Shown: positions 53,182 through 61,093 of the stretch, in pieces | Layout: each line of letters opens with the position of its first letter | Numbering within the stretch: the first letter of the stretch is position 1 | NCBI RefSeq assembly: GCF_012184425.1 | Contig: NZ_VTOW01000008.1 | Coordinates: 1 to 64,000, forward strand | Direction of reading: 5' to 3' | Source: Candidatus Manganitrophus noduliformans | GTDB taxonomy: Bacteria > Nitrospirota > Nitrospiria > SBBL01 > Manganitrophaceae | Length of the DNA stretch: 64,000 bases | Made by a program: the position numbers and the translations under genes | The notes under the pieces: generated by a model | Told to the model about the DNA's origin: nothing | The model's database searches: none | What the model saw: only the letters and a program-made list of their open reading frames with translations

Positions 53182-54188
53182 TGCGCCCGGTCAGCCGCCT
53201 TCTGTCGAAGATCCACATCACGGCGGGGCTGATACTGGCCTTCCCGCTCATAATTATCACGCTGACCGGCATCGTCTTGGGCTTCTATGATCAGATCCGT
53301 TATGCCGCCCCTCCCTACCGTCTCGATTCTCCTGTCGAGACCCCTCTCTCCGCCGCCTCTTTAGCGGCGCGCCTGCGTGTCCGCTATCCGGACTATCATC
53401 TCGACCTGCTGAGGCTCTCCACGGCGCCGGAACGGGCGGTCCGGGCGGCGCTCTCCGGTCCGGATCGGATCACGGCCTTTCTTCACCCCGGAAACGGGAA
53501 GGAGCTGGCGGTCCAGAAGGGCGATCACCAGGATTGGATCGGCCTCTTGTATGCCCTTCATGAGGGGGAGCCGTTCGGTTTAGCCGGCAAGGTCGTCGCC
53601 AGCGTCAGCGGGGGAGGGGTGCTGGTTCTATGGGGGGCCGGTCTTATGTTGTGGCGGTCCCGCCGCAAGGGGAGGTGGGGGGGGCCGGCCCTCCCCGGCC
53701 GTTTTCGTCCGGCCGGCGTGCACCGTTTTCTCGGCTTCTGGGGAGGCGGCCTGCTGGCGATCCTGACCTCCCTGGGAGCCCTCCTGAACTTCGCCGGGCC
53801 TCTGATCGCCCGGCTGGATCCGCCCCCCCGGATCGAATCGGCGCCGGAAGAAAAAGAGGGGCTGAAGCCCGATTTGGCGGCCGGGCTCGGCGCGGCAGCG
53901 CGCGCCTACCCACAGGCTCCCCTGGAGCGGATCGCCTTTCCCAAAGTGCCGAAGGATCCATTGAAACTCCGGTTTCAGGACGGCGGATGGGTTTTTCTTC
54001 ATCCGGACGATTACCGAATATTGGCGATCAAATCTCCTACCTCTCATTGGACCCGCCTTCTCTATCCGCTTCACAGCGGACGGATCTTGGGCGGCCGGGG
54101 TCCCTGGCTGGTTGCCGGCCTCGGCCTCTTCCTAATAATTCTTCTTGTAACTGGTCTGATCTTCTGGCAAGGCTTGCGGCCGAAATAA
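53181..54188 (+). CDS. PepSY-TM family membrane protein
   Basis: The 335-aa product has four membrane segments: residues about 10-33 (SKIHITAGLILAFPLIIITL, with the conserved His), GEPFGLAGKVVASVSGGGVL, RFLGFWGGGLLAILTSLGAL and LVAGLGLFLIILLVTGLIFW. LLYALHEGEPFG and LLYPLHSGRILG carry the paired His of the PepSY_TM fold (haem ligands in this family). It closes the operon (TGATG overlap). It likely reduces ferric siderophore or passes electrons at the inner membrane; a homologue lies at 37759 next to the other receptor. Confidence 0.85.
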   Translation: MRPVSRLLSKIHITAGLILAFPLIIITLTGIVLGFYDQIRYAAPPYRLDSPVETPLSAASLAARLRVRYPDYHLDLLRLSTAPERAVRAALSGPDRITAFLHPGNGKELAVQKGDHQDWIGLLYALHEGEPFGLAGKVVASVSGGGVLVLWGAGLMLWRSRRKGRWGGPALPGRFRPAGVHRFLGFWGGGLLAILTSLGALLNFAGPLIARLDPPPRIESAPEEKEGLKPDLAAGLGAAARAYPQAPLERIAFPKVPKDPLKLRFQDGGWVFLHPDDYRILAIKSPTSHWTRLLYPLHSGRILGGRGPWLVAGLGLFLIILLVTGLIFWQGLRPK

Positions 54189-54248
54189 AAGGCGGTTGAC
54201 GACGATTCACACCGATAAAAGGTGGCATTATTCTACAATTCAGATCAC

Positions 54249-54572
54249 TACTGTCCCGACGTTATACAAATAAATTTAACTGGTTATCGGTATCGATGGT
54301 TTCATCTTCATAGTCAGTTGAAAAAAGCACTTGTAATATGGGCGTTTTCTCGAACAGCGGCACACTCAGAATTTGTAGAATTGTGTAGAGGCTGCGGTCG
54401 AGCTTCAGACGCTTTTTTGATAATGGCCACCAGAACATATACACAGATCGCAATCCAGATTTGAGTCTTGACGGTGTTCTCGGTGGTGCCATAAAAAGCT
54501 TTGATCCGCATGTGCTGCTTGATCCACTTGAAGAACAACTCGACCTGCCAGCGACACTTGTATAACTGGGCG
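54249..54572 (-). pseudogene. IS4-family transposase C-terminal fragment
   Basis: Reading leftward from 54572: IAQLYKCRWQVELFFKWIKQ, then RIKAFYGTTENTVKTQIWIA, ICVYVLVAIIKK. After a shift near 54415 it continues LKLDRSLYTILQILSVPLFE and ends near 54262. This is the YREK-type C-terminus of IS4 transposases. Its outer end at 54249 (ACTACTGTCCCGACGTT) resembles the tips of the MITE at 2311. At 54572 it joins directly to dps sequence, so its N-terminal part and left end are deleted. Confidence 0.8.
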
Positions 54573-54823
54573 ATCACGGGACGCTCGCCGAGTTTATGAG
54601 CCAGACCCGGCTCAAAGAGCAGTCGGGAAATCCGGAAGCCTCCGAGATGATCTCCAATCTTCTGGGAGATCATGAAGCGGTTATCCGGTTTCTGAGGGAT
54701 GACCTCACCACTTGCGCCGAGAAGCATAACGATATGGGGACGAGTGATTTTTTGACCGGGTTGATGGAGCAGCATGAGAAAATGGCCTGGATGCTGCGGG
54801 TTTTTTTACACGGCCAGCGATAA
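54573..54823 (+). pseudogene. dps: 3' fragment of a dps (DNA-starvation ferritin) gene
   Basis: From about 54573 the plus strand reads HGTLAEFMSQTRLKEQSGN, then MISNLLGDHEAVIRFLRDDL, CAEKHNDMGTSDFLTGLMEQ and HEKMAWMLRVFL to a stop at 54823. This is the last half of a Dps/DPS-like ferritin, with the D/E-x-x-x-x-H-E region of helix 4. The first half is replaced by the IS4 transposase fragment in the opposite direction. No start or promoter remains, so it is dead. The loss removes one oxidative/iron protection gene beside an iron-uptake island. Confidence 0.85.
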
Positions 54824-55660
54824 ACGCTTTTTGGGATCAGGATACAAAGGGCTTTCTTGTCCAGACCGCCGATTATGGATTCGAGGTTCTGACGGATATC
54901 GAATGCCAGAACCTCGAATCACCGGTCGTTGGTTTGGTGAAGATCAGGATCGTGCAACCTTCGCCACCCGTTTGCAGCCGAAAGAATTCAACCAACTCGT
55001 CTGGTCCGGAAACGGGTTTACCGGCGCTACGATGAACTCTTAGAAGTGGTGTAAATAAATAGATCGCGCAGAAGGATTTCATAAGCTTGAACAATGGGGC
55101 GTTGATGCTAATTCCAAACTGTCTCAACAGAGGGGTTCACCCCAGGAGTTTGTGATAAAAAGCGTATAAACAGATGGAATTTCCGTAAATCAATAGAATG
55201 CCCGCTTCGTGGGCCCTTCCGCATGATATCCGGCGTGGCGATGTTTTAAATGGAGATGCGATCGTAGACAAAACACGAAGGAATAAAGGGCCTCTCGTAG
55301 GCGGCAGCGACCCTTCCCTCCTGGTCAAGCGCCGCAGGTGTAGAAGGTCAAGCGTGCGCACCGCCTGCTCGACCGCCGGATTCTCTTTATCTTCCGGCGT
55401 GAGGGGGCAGTTGAATACCGACCATCCGAAGCCACCTTGGTTCAAACTGCTCGGTCCATTTCCTGACGGTCGACATCTGCGCTTTGCAAGCTGGGCAGCT
55501 TAGGGCCCCAGAAATGAAGCAGGGTGGCCGGGGTCCCGGAGTTGTGATCTCCACCGGACCCCAATTGAATCAACCCTGAATCGTTTTAATTGGCTTGATC
55601 GGCGTTCTTAGTCGAATGGACATGGTTTCCTTGAATATTGCGAGGCGGCTGAAGCCCCTC
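54824..55660. other. Debris region with no intact gene
   Basis: Between the dps fragment and the DUF302 gene I found only short frames. On the minus strand around 55560-55400, CPACKAQM followed by TVRKWTEQFEPRWLRM looks protein-like but is soon broken. Near 54955-55040 the plus strand reads VRKRVYRRYDELLEVV, possibly an IS tail. Neither can be named. The region appears to be an insertion and deletion scar. Confidence 0.4.
54878..54920. repeat. 14-bp inverted repeat
   Basis: GATTCGAGGTTCTG (54878-54891) and CAGAACCTCGAATC (54907-54920) are perfect complements with a 15-base loop. No T-run follows. It lies within the debris after dps. Confidence 0.55.
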
Positions 55661-56059
55661 TCACGCCGCGAGCGACCGTATCACCCGTTCCAGCCGCTCT
55701 TTGGCCTCTTTGGCGACCGGCGCGATGTTGTCGTTTCCGACGATCGACAGCGCCGCCTCCGGATCCTGCGCCGAGACGACCGTCTTTCCCTCTTTTTCAT
55801 AGACGATGACGTTGCACGGCAGAAGGAGGCCGATCTCGGTCTCCGAAGTCAGCGCCTGATAGGCGAGCTGCGGATTGCAAGCTCCCAGGATGATGTACTT
55901 CGGGAACTCCTTATCGAGCTTCTTCTTCATCGTCTCCTTCACATTGATTTCAGTGAGGACGCCGAACCCCTCTTTCTTCAGGGCGTCGGTGACCTTCGGG
56001 ATCGCCTCTTCGTAAGAGGCGTTCAGGGTCGTTCGTATTCCGTAATCGTGTCGATTCAT
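55661..56059 (-). CDS. DUF302-domain protein
   Basis: The 132-aa product reads MNRHDYGIRTTLNASYEEAI, VTDALKKEGFGVLTEINVKE, KYIILGACNPQLAYQALTSE and IGLLLPCNVIVYEKEGKTVV, the standard DUF302 fold. The two Cys (GACNP, LPCN) are typical of the family. AAGGAGGCTGCC precedes the ATG. Function unknown; DUF302 proteins are often found with sulfur or rhodanese genes, as here. The next gene upstream is the MBL-rhodanese fusion, with a short gap, so they are likely one transcript. Confidence 0.85.
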   Translation of the reverse strand: MNRHDYGIRTTLNASYEEAIPKVTDALKKEGFGVLTEINVKETMKKKLDKEFPKYIILGACNPQLAYQALTSETEIGLLLPCNVIVYEKEGKTVVSAQDPEAALSIVGNDNIAPVAKEAKERLERVIRSLAA

Positions 56060-56106
56060 GGCAGCCTCCTTTATACCAAAGTGCTTTCGTTTCGATAGTC
56101 TTCCTT

Positions 56107-57489
56107 TCATGCCGCCGTCGGGTAGCCGGCCTTCTTCCAGGCGGTCATCCCCCCCGCGATGTTGTAGACCGTGGCGAAGCCATTTCGCTTCAGAAAGCTC
56201 GCCGCAATGCTGGATCGGTACCCGCTGCCGCAGATCACCGCCGTCGACTTCGACGGGGGCAGTTCTTTGATCCGCTTTTCGAGATCCCCCAAGAAGAGGT
56301 GGACTGCCCCCTCGATATGCCCGGCTTCCCATTCCTGCTCCAATCGGACGTCGATGAGGGTTTCGATCTCTCTCTTTTCCCATTTCTCTTTCAATGTCTC
56401 AATCGAAAGCTGCGGGATCGCCGAAATCGGTCTCCCGGCATCCTGCCATGATTTCATCCCCCCCTGCAGGTAGCCTTCAATCCGTTCATGGCCGATCCGG
56501 TAGAGCCGCCGGACCACTTCAGGATAGTCCGAGTCTTTTTCGAGAACGAAGAGGATCGGACGGTCGTGCGGAATCAGCCAGCCGAGCCAGGTGACGAAGT
56601 TGTCGGAGAGGCCGATGTTGACCGCGCCGGGGAGATGCCCCCCGCCGAAGGCGGAATAAGAGCGGGCATCGATCATCGCCGCTCCGCGGTCGATCGACGA
56701 GGCCGCCTCGTCGACGGTGAGGGGCCGTCCGATGGCAGAAAGGGGGATCTCCTCCTCGCCGGCCCGGTTGGTCTCCCGCAGCCGCCGGAAGTAGTCGGGG
56801 ATGCCGGGATTTCCCTTCAAGACATAATCGACGAAGGCCGCCTCGGTCGGCTGCTGGAGGGCGGCGTTGAAGCGCCGCTCGAAGCCGAGGGTGGTGCAGC
56901 GCTTGCTGCTGATATTCCTCCCGCAGAAGGAGCCTGCGCCGTGGGTCGGGAAGACCTCGAGGTAATCTTCTTCTTTGAGGATTTTCTCCTTGAGGCTGCG
57001 GTAGAGCTGGGGGGCGAGCGTTTTGGCCAGATCAGGACCGAGAAGGTCGGGCCGGCCGACCGCGCCGACCAGAAGGTCTCCGCCGCTGAAGAGGGTCATC
57101 GGGGCGTCGCTCCGGGACCGGTCGGCCAGCAGATAAGCGACATGCTCCGGCGTGTGGCCCGGGGTCTCCAGGGCGATGAAGCGAAGCTCCCCGACGTCGA
57201 TCGAGTCTCGGTCTTTTAATGGGAGATGATCGAACCCAAGCCGGGCCCCCGCCGGGGCGTAGACCCTTGCCCCCGTCCGCTCGGCCAGCGCCCGCGCGCC
57301 CGACACGTAGTCGTTGTGAAGATGGGTCTCGAAGATATGGGCGATCCGAAGCTGATTTCTCCGGGCGATTTCGAGGTACCGGTCGACATCGCGGTCGGGA
57401 TCGATCACAATCGCTTCGTCTGTTTCATCGGAGCCTAAAAGGTAAGAATAATGTCCGATCCCCTCTACAAAAAGCTGCTCCATCAACAT
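56107..57489 (-). CDS. MBL-fold/double-rhodanese fusion (persulfide dioxygenase-like)
   Basis: The 460-aa product has a metallo-beta-lactamase domain (residues about 1-230) with the ETHE1-type site His56-x-His58-x-Asp60 (THLHNDYVSG), ETPGHTPEHVAYLL and FPTHGAGSFCG. Two rhodanese domains follow. The first (MIDARSYSAFGGGHLPGAVN) lacks the active cysteine loop, reading FVLEKDSD instead. The second ends VICGSGYRSSIAASFLKRNG with the active Cys. ETHE1-type enzymes oxidise glutathione persulfide to sulfite, and rhodanese moves sulfane sulfur. The cytosolic fusion would couple both. It is the third gene downstream of the divergent ArsR promoter. Confidence 0.88.
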   Translation of the reverse strand: MLMEQLFVEGIGHYSYLLGSDETDEAIVIDPDRDVDRYLEIARRNQLRIAHIFETHLHNDYVSGARALAERTGARVYAPAGARLGFDHLPLKDRDSIDVGELRFIALETPGHTPEHVAYLLADRSRSDAPMTLFSGGDLLVGAVGRPDLLGPDLAKTLAPQLYRSLKEKILKEEDYLEVFPTHGAGSFCGRNISSKRCTTLGFERRFNAALQQPTEAAFVDYVLKGNPGIPDYFRRLRETNRAGEEEIPLSAIGRPLTVDEAASSIDRGAAMIDARSYSAFGGGHLPGAVNIGLSDNFVTWLGWLIPHDRPILFVLEKDSDYPEVVRRLYRIGHERIEGYLQGGMKSWQDAGRPISAIPQLSIETLKEKWEKREIETLIDVRLEQEWEAGHIEGAVHLFLGDLEKRIKELPPSKSTAVICGSGYRSSIAASFLKRNGFATVYNIAGGMTAWKKAGYPTAA

Positions 57490-57507
57490 CGGTCTTCCTC
57501 CAATTGG

Positions 57508-58272
57508 TTATCTGATGATTGCCCCCTGACTTTTGAAGATTAAAAAAAGGGCGACCGCCATGGCGAACCATGCAAACCCCTTCTGCAGCCTCTCCGGAGA
57601 CGCCCCCTCTCCGAGGCGGGCCCCTATCCAGGTCCCGGTGCAGGCGATGACGCCGTAGACCGCCGTCACCTTCAGATCGAGCGGGTGGTGCTGGAACTGT
57701 CCGATCAGGCCGGCGGCGCTGTTGATCGCGATGACCAGGAGCGATGTGCCGATGGCCGCGCCGATCTCGACCCCGCCGAACAAAGCGAGCGCCGGGACGA
57801 TCAAGAAGCCCCCCCCGACCCCGAGAAATCCGGTCAGCACGCCGACCAGCAGTCCGGCCGCGGCCGTCTTTTTCAGATCGGTCGCGCCGGAGCCCTCCAT
57901 TCGGGGAGGACTTTTTCTGAACATCATGACCAGTGCGACCGCCGCCAACAAGAGAGCGAAGATCAGCAGCAAGTTTTCCCCCGACACCAGGGGGGTCAGC
58001 CCGGAGCCGAAATAGGCCCCGCCCGCCCCGAACCCTCCGAAGAGCGTCCCTTTCCTCAGATCAACGTTCCCCCTCAGATAATGAAAGACCACCCCCGCGA
58101 GGCTGGTCGCGCCGACGATGGCGAGCGACATCCCGACCGCCGAAAGAGGATCGATGCCGGCAAGATAAACCAGCACCGGCAGGATGATGATCGATCCCCC
58201 GCCGCCGATCATTCCGAGCGAGAGGCCGATCAGCCCGCTGAAAACGAAGGCGCTCAGAAGATAGACGTCCAT
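57508..58272 (-). CDS. TauE/SafE-family sulfite/anion exporter
   Basis: The 254-aa product has about eight membrane helices. Marks are SLGMIGGGGSIIILPVLVYL, GFGAGGAYFGSGLTP and GVLTGFLGVGGGFLIVPALA, the paired GxGGG repeats of TauE/SafE (DUF81). It could export sulfite made by the persulfide dioxygenase next door. It lies between the rhodanese-DUF2892 gene and the MBL fusion on one strand with gaps under 30 bp, which implies a single operon. Confidence 0.9.
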   Translation of the reverse strand: MDVYLLSAFVFSGLIGLSLGMIGGGGSIIILPVLVYLAGIDPLSAVGMSLAIVGATSLAGVVFHYLRGNVDLRKGTLFGGFGAGGAYFGSGLTPLVSGENLLLIFALLLAAVALVMMFRKSPPRMEGSGATDLKKTAAAGLLVGVLTGFLGVGGGFLIVPALALFGGVEIGAAIGTSLLVIAINSAAGLIGQFQHHPLDLKVTAVYGVIACTGTWIGARLGEGASPERLQKGFAWFAMAVALFLIFKSQGAIIR

Positions 58273-58296
58273 CCTACTCCTCTTTTGAGAACTGAC

Positions 58297-58860
58297 TCAA
58301 TGGCGAACACATTCCAGCCTTCCGTCGGCTCGATTGGACGGACGGTTCCAGGGAAGTCTCGCCAGAAGAAGCGACATCCCGCAGAAATCGGTCACTCCGG
58401 CAAAAACCAGACCGGCTCCGACAAACGCGGAAAGCCAGACCAACCGGCCTTCAACAAGTACGGCAAGGAGCGCCCCCAGCAGAACAAGCGATCCCGCCGC
58501 CACCCGGACCTGCCGCTCCAGCGACCACGGCGCCCGCGCTTCTTTCTCTAAAAGATATCCGGCCTTCTGCCACGCGACGATCCCCCCCGCCACGTTTCGG
58601 ACCTCTCCGAATCCAAGCGATAGGAGCTTCTCCCGCGCCTCGGCCGATCTCCGCCCCGTCCGGCAGAAGACGTAGGTCGGGAGGGTCGGGTCGATTTCAG
58701 CCCCCCTCCGGTCGATCTCCCTCAGCGGGATCAGCCGCGCCCCGGGAAGGCGTCCCGCCGCGAATTCGGGAAACTCCCGGACGTCGATCAGATTCAAAGG
58801 CTCCTTCGACGCCATCTTGTCGTGAAGTTGGCCGACAGATATTTCAGAGGATCGATTCAT
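58297..58860 (-). CDS. Rhodanese-DUF2892 membrane protein (YgaP-like)
   Basis: The 187-aa product has a rhodanese domain (residues 8-105: LIDVREFPEFAAGRLPGARL, active Cys66 in YVFCRTGRRS, NVAGGIVAWQKAGY). A DUF2892-like pair of membrane helices follows (VAAGSLVLLGALLAVLVEGR and LSAFVGAGLVFAGVTDFCGM). The same architecture occurs in E. coli YgaP. It would keep sulfane sulfur transfer at the membrane. It is first in the minus-strand sulfur operon; its ATG lies about 50 bp from a strong promoter shared with the ArsR gene. Confidence 0.88.
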   Translation of the reverse strand: MNRSSEISVGQLHDKMASKEPLNLIDVREFPEFAAGRLPGARLIPLREIDRRGAEIDPTLPTYVFCRTGRRSAEAREKLLSLGFGEVRNVAGGIVAWQKAGYLLEKEARAPWSLERQVRVAAGSLVLLGALLAVLVEGRLVWLSAFVGAGLVFAGVTDFCGMSLLLARLPWNRPSNRADGRLECVRH

Positions 58861-58897
58861 CGGTTTTCATCTCCTCTTGCTTGATTAAAAAGATGAG

Positions 58898-58938
58898 TTG
58901 ACTAAATAATTATATAGTTATATACTATTTTTTGTCAA
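58898..58938. promoter_or_regulatory. Overlapping divergent promoters of the sulfur module
   Basis: Plus strand: TTGACT 58898-58903, a 17-bp spacer, TATACT 58921-58926, driving the ArsR gene. Minus strand: TTGACA (complement of 58933-58938), an 18-bp spacer, TATAAT (complement of 58909-58914), driving the rhodanese operon. Both are near consensus and overlap almost completely. The AT-rich symmetrical centre (TATATAGTTATATA, 58911-58924) is a likely ArsR operator, so one bound repressor would silence both directions. Confidence 0.75.
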
Positions 58939-58960
58939 GTACGATCATGGGAGGAAAAGA

Positions 58961-59305
58961 ATGAAGCAGAAACAGGTCATCCTCTCGAATGAGGCGTTGG
59001 AATTGGTGGCAGCCCGGTTTCGGATTTTGGGGGAGCCGATGCGGCTCAAGCTGCTGAGGGCGCTTCTAGAGAGAGAGAGAACCGTGACTGAACTGATCGA
59101 ATTAACAAAAGGGACCCAGGCCAATGTCTCCAAACATCTTAACCTGCTGACCCAGGCGGGCCTGTTGGGCCGGCGAAAGGAAGGGCTGCATGTCTATTAT
59201 TCCATTGCAGATGTGAGCATATTCGAACTGTGTCAAATGGTTTGCGGTCGGCTTCGCGAGCAATTTGAGCAACAGGCCAAAGCTTTTTCTTCTTCGCGTT
59301 TTTAA
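58961..59305 (+). CDS. ArsR/SmtB-family repressor
   Basis: The 114-aa winged-helix protein reads ALELVAARFRILGEPMRLKL, TVTELIELTKGTQANVSKHL (recognition helix) and GLLGRRKEGLHVYYSIAD. It has only two cysteines, Cys91 and Cys95, in the last helix (ELCQMVCGRL). BigR/SqrR sulfide sensors use one Cys near residue 42 and one near 108, so this is not the standard pair, though two nearby thiols could still form a polysulfide bridge. GGGAGGAAAAG precedes the ATG. Divergence from the sulfur operon makes it its likely regulator. Confidence 0.88.
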   Translation: MKQKQVILSNEALELVAARFRILGEPMRLKLLRALLERERTVTELIELTKGTQANVSKHLNLLTQAGLLGRRKEGLHVYYSIADVSIFELCQMVCGRLREQFEQQAKAFSSSRF

Positions 59306-59515
59306 GCGGGGTGTTCATTTGGAAGGCCAGAACAAACTTTCTGATGAAGACCCTCCTTGGACCCCTGTCGTTCGGTTCGGAGATTTTGATCATTCAAAAT
59401 TGCGCTGAAGCCGACTTTCCAGCGATAGGAGTTCAGCAGTAGGCTTGTTAAAACTTATGACAATCCGATCAGGTATTATTTAAAACGGTGTAAAGGAGCG
59501 AGAGTAGGCTCTATT

Positions 59516-59563
59516 GTCCCAAGTTCTATTAAACAGGAAGTCCCAAGTTCTATTAAACAGGAA
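59516..59563. repeat. Two perfect tandem copies of a 24-bp unit
   Basis: The unit starting GTCCCAAGTTCTATTAAAC occupies 59516-59539 and 59540-59563. Only two copies occur. It lies in the 340-bp gap between the ArsR gene and the cobalamin riboswitch, where I see nothing else. Not a CRISPR. Confidence 0.7.
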
Positions 59564-59644
59564 GAAAGATCATCCATATATTTTTCTGTTGCTTTTTCTC
59601 AAACAGGTCTGGTATAAACGGACCGTTGTTGAAATAAAACCGTT

Positions 59645-59830
59645 CAGGTGATCTCGACGTCATGTCGGGATTGAAAAGAGAATCCCGTGAGAATCGGGAG
59701 CGGACCCGCCGCTGTGATGGGGGACGAAACTCACCAAAAACCACTGTCCTGAATTTTGAAGGATGGGAAGGGGTGAGGAGTAGGACGATCCCTAAGCCAG
59801 AAGACCTGCCTGGATGTTATCTCGTATCTG
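59645..59830 (+). promoter_or_regulatory. Cobalamin (B12) riboswitch
   Basis: The conserved elements are present in order: GAATCCCGTGAGAATCGGG (about 59680-59698), CGGACCCGCCGCTGTGATGG (59701-59720), CTCACC, and the B12 box AAGCCAGAAGACCTGCC (59794-59810). It precedes a terminator and the cobD-cobQ genes, so adenosylcobalamin would shut the operon. Confidence 0.92.
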
Positions 59831-59865
59831 TCTTCGATGGTCAAGACGGAGGAGTGGGTCTTTTC

Positions 59866-59907
59866 ATCCCCAGCCTTTTACCATCCCGAAGCTGGGGATT
59901 TTCTTTT
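59866..59907 (+). terminator. Expression-platform terminator of the B12 riboswitch
   Basis: ATCCCCAGC (59866-59874) pairs with GCTGGGGAT (59891-59899), followed by a T-rich run. It would form when cobalamin is bound. A further palindrome GCGGAATTTAATTCCGC (59972-59988) lies before cobD. Confidence 0.8.
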
Positions 59908-60028
59908 TAAGACATCCCTCTTTATTCTCAACGCCAATCGATCAGACAGGTACGGGTCCATCGGAGGAGGCGGAATTTAATTCCGCGCTCTTTCGGACAT
60001 CATCGCGCTCTCGTGGAGTAGAAGACGC

Positions 60029-61093
60029 ATGGACACCGGTCATGGCGGCAACCTCGCCTCGGTCTGCGATTTGTACGGATGGCGGCCCGAGGAAATTCTC
60101 GATTTCAGCGCCAGCATCAATCCCTTCGGACCTCCGAAGAAGGTCTGGAGCACTTTTCGAGAATCGTTTCGTCAGATCACCACCTATCCTGATCCGGAGT
60201 GCAGAAGGCTGCGCCGTCGGATCGGTGCGCTTCTCTCGGTGCCGACAGATCGGATCTTGATCGGGAACGGCTCGACCGAGCTCCTCTTTTTAATTCCAAG
60301 AGCACTCTCGCCTCGCTTTATCTTTATTTTCTCTCCGACCTATCAGGATTACGAAGCGGCGGCGCAAGCCGCACGCTGCCGGATGCAATTTGCGCATCTG
60401 CCCCCATCCCCGACGGTCGATCATTTCAATTCAGCGCTCTCGCATGTTCAATCCAAAATCGACCTCGTTTTCTTATGCAACCCGAACAATCCCACTGGAA
60501 GCGGTCTCTCCGCGGATGCCGTGACATGGCTGGTCAAGCGGCATCCTTCGATTCTTTTTGTCATCGATGAGGCCTACGCCGACTTCGTCGATGAAGAGAA
60601 TGCTTCCCTTCTAAGCCGGCCGCTTCCGAAAAACGTCATTGTCCTTCGTTCCTTTACCAAAATCTTCAGCATCCCCGGCTTAAGACTCGGATTCGCAGTC
60701 GGTTCTGAAAAGATCATTGAGAAACTCCGCCGCTTTCAGGAGCCGTGGAGCGTGAACGGGAGCGCCTTACGCGTGGGAGAGTCGCTGCTCGGGGAGAAGG
60801 CCTTTGTCGAACAGAGCCGGACGCGTCTTCGGAGGGAGAAGAAATCGCTCTTTGAGGAGTTAAGCCGGATCAGGGGCCTGGAGCCGATTCCTTCGGAAAC
60901 AAATTTCCTCCTGATCCGGCGGACCGACCGCCGAAGCGTCGAGCCGCTGAGGCGGTCGTTGGTCCGGGAAAAAGTGTTGATTCGGAGCTGCGGCAACTTC
61001 CGCGGACTCGGCCGGTCGTACTTCAGGGTGGCGGTGAAGAGAGAATTCGAGAACCGGAAACTGATCGCGCTTTTGAAGGAGCGGATGCCGTGA
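60029..61093 (+). CDS. cobD: L-threonine-O-3-phosphate decarboxylase (CobD)
   Basis: The 354-aa fold-type I PLP enzyme makes (R)-1-amino-2-propanol phosphate, the linker of the B12 nucleotide loop. HGGNLASVCDLYG and LDFSASINPFGPP are the family opening; CNPNNPTGSGL, FVIDEAYADFVDE and SFTKIFSIPGLRLG (Lys211 binds PLP) follow. It is related to HisC, but the HGGN start and the riboswitch context favour CobD. GTGGAG precedes the ATG. The end overlaps the kinase start (GTGA). Confidence 0.92.
   Translation: MDTGHGGNLASVCDLYGWRPEEILDFSASINPFGPPKKVWSTFRESFRQITTYPDPECRRLRRRIGALLSVPTDRILIGNGSTELLFLIPRALSPRFIFIFSPTYQDYEAAAQAARCRMQFAHLPPSPTVDHFNSALSHVQSKIDLVFLCNPNNPTGSGLSADAVTWLVKRHPSILFVIDEAYADFVDEENASLLSRPLPKNVIVLRSFTKIFSIPGLRLGFAVGSEKIIEKLRRFQEPWSVNGSALRVGESLLGEKAFVEQSRTRLRREKKSLFEELSRIRGLEPIPSETNFLLIRRTDRRSVEPLRRSLVREKVLIRSCGNFRGLGRSYFRVAVKREFENRKLIALLKERMP

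Noticed and set aside
54596-54823. Intact small protein starting at ATG 54596
   Set aside because: Its sequence is the C-terminal half of Dps, and the match continues upstream of that ATG to the IS junction.
59516-59563. Tandem repeat as CRISPR
   Set aside because: There are only two units with no spacer and no cas genes.
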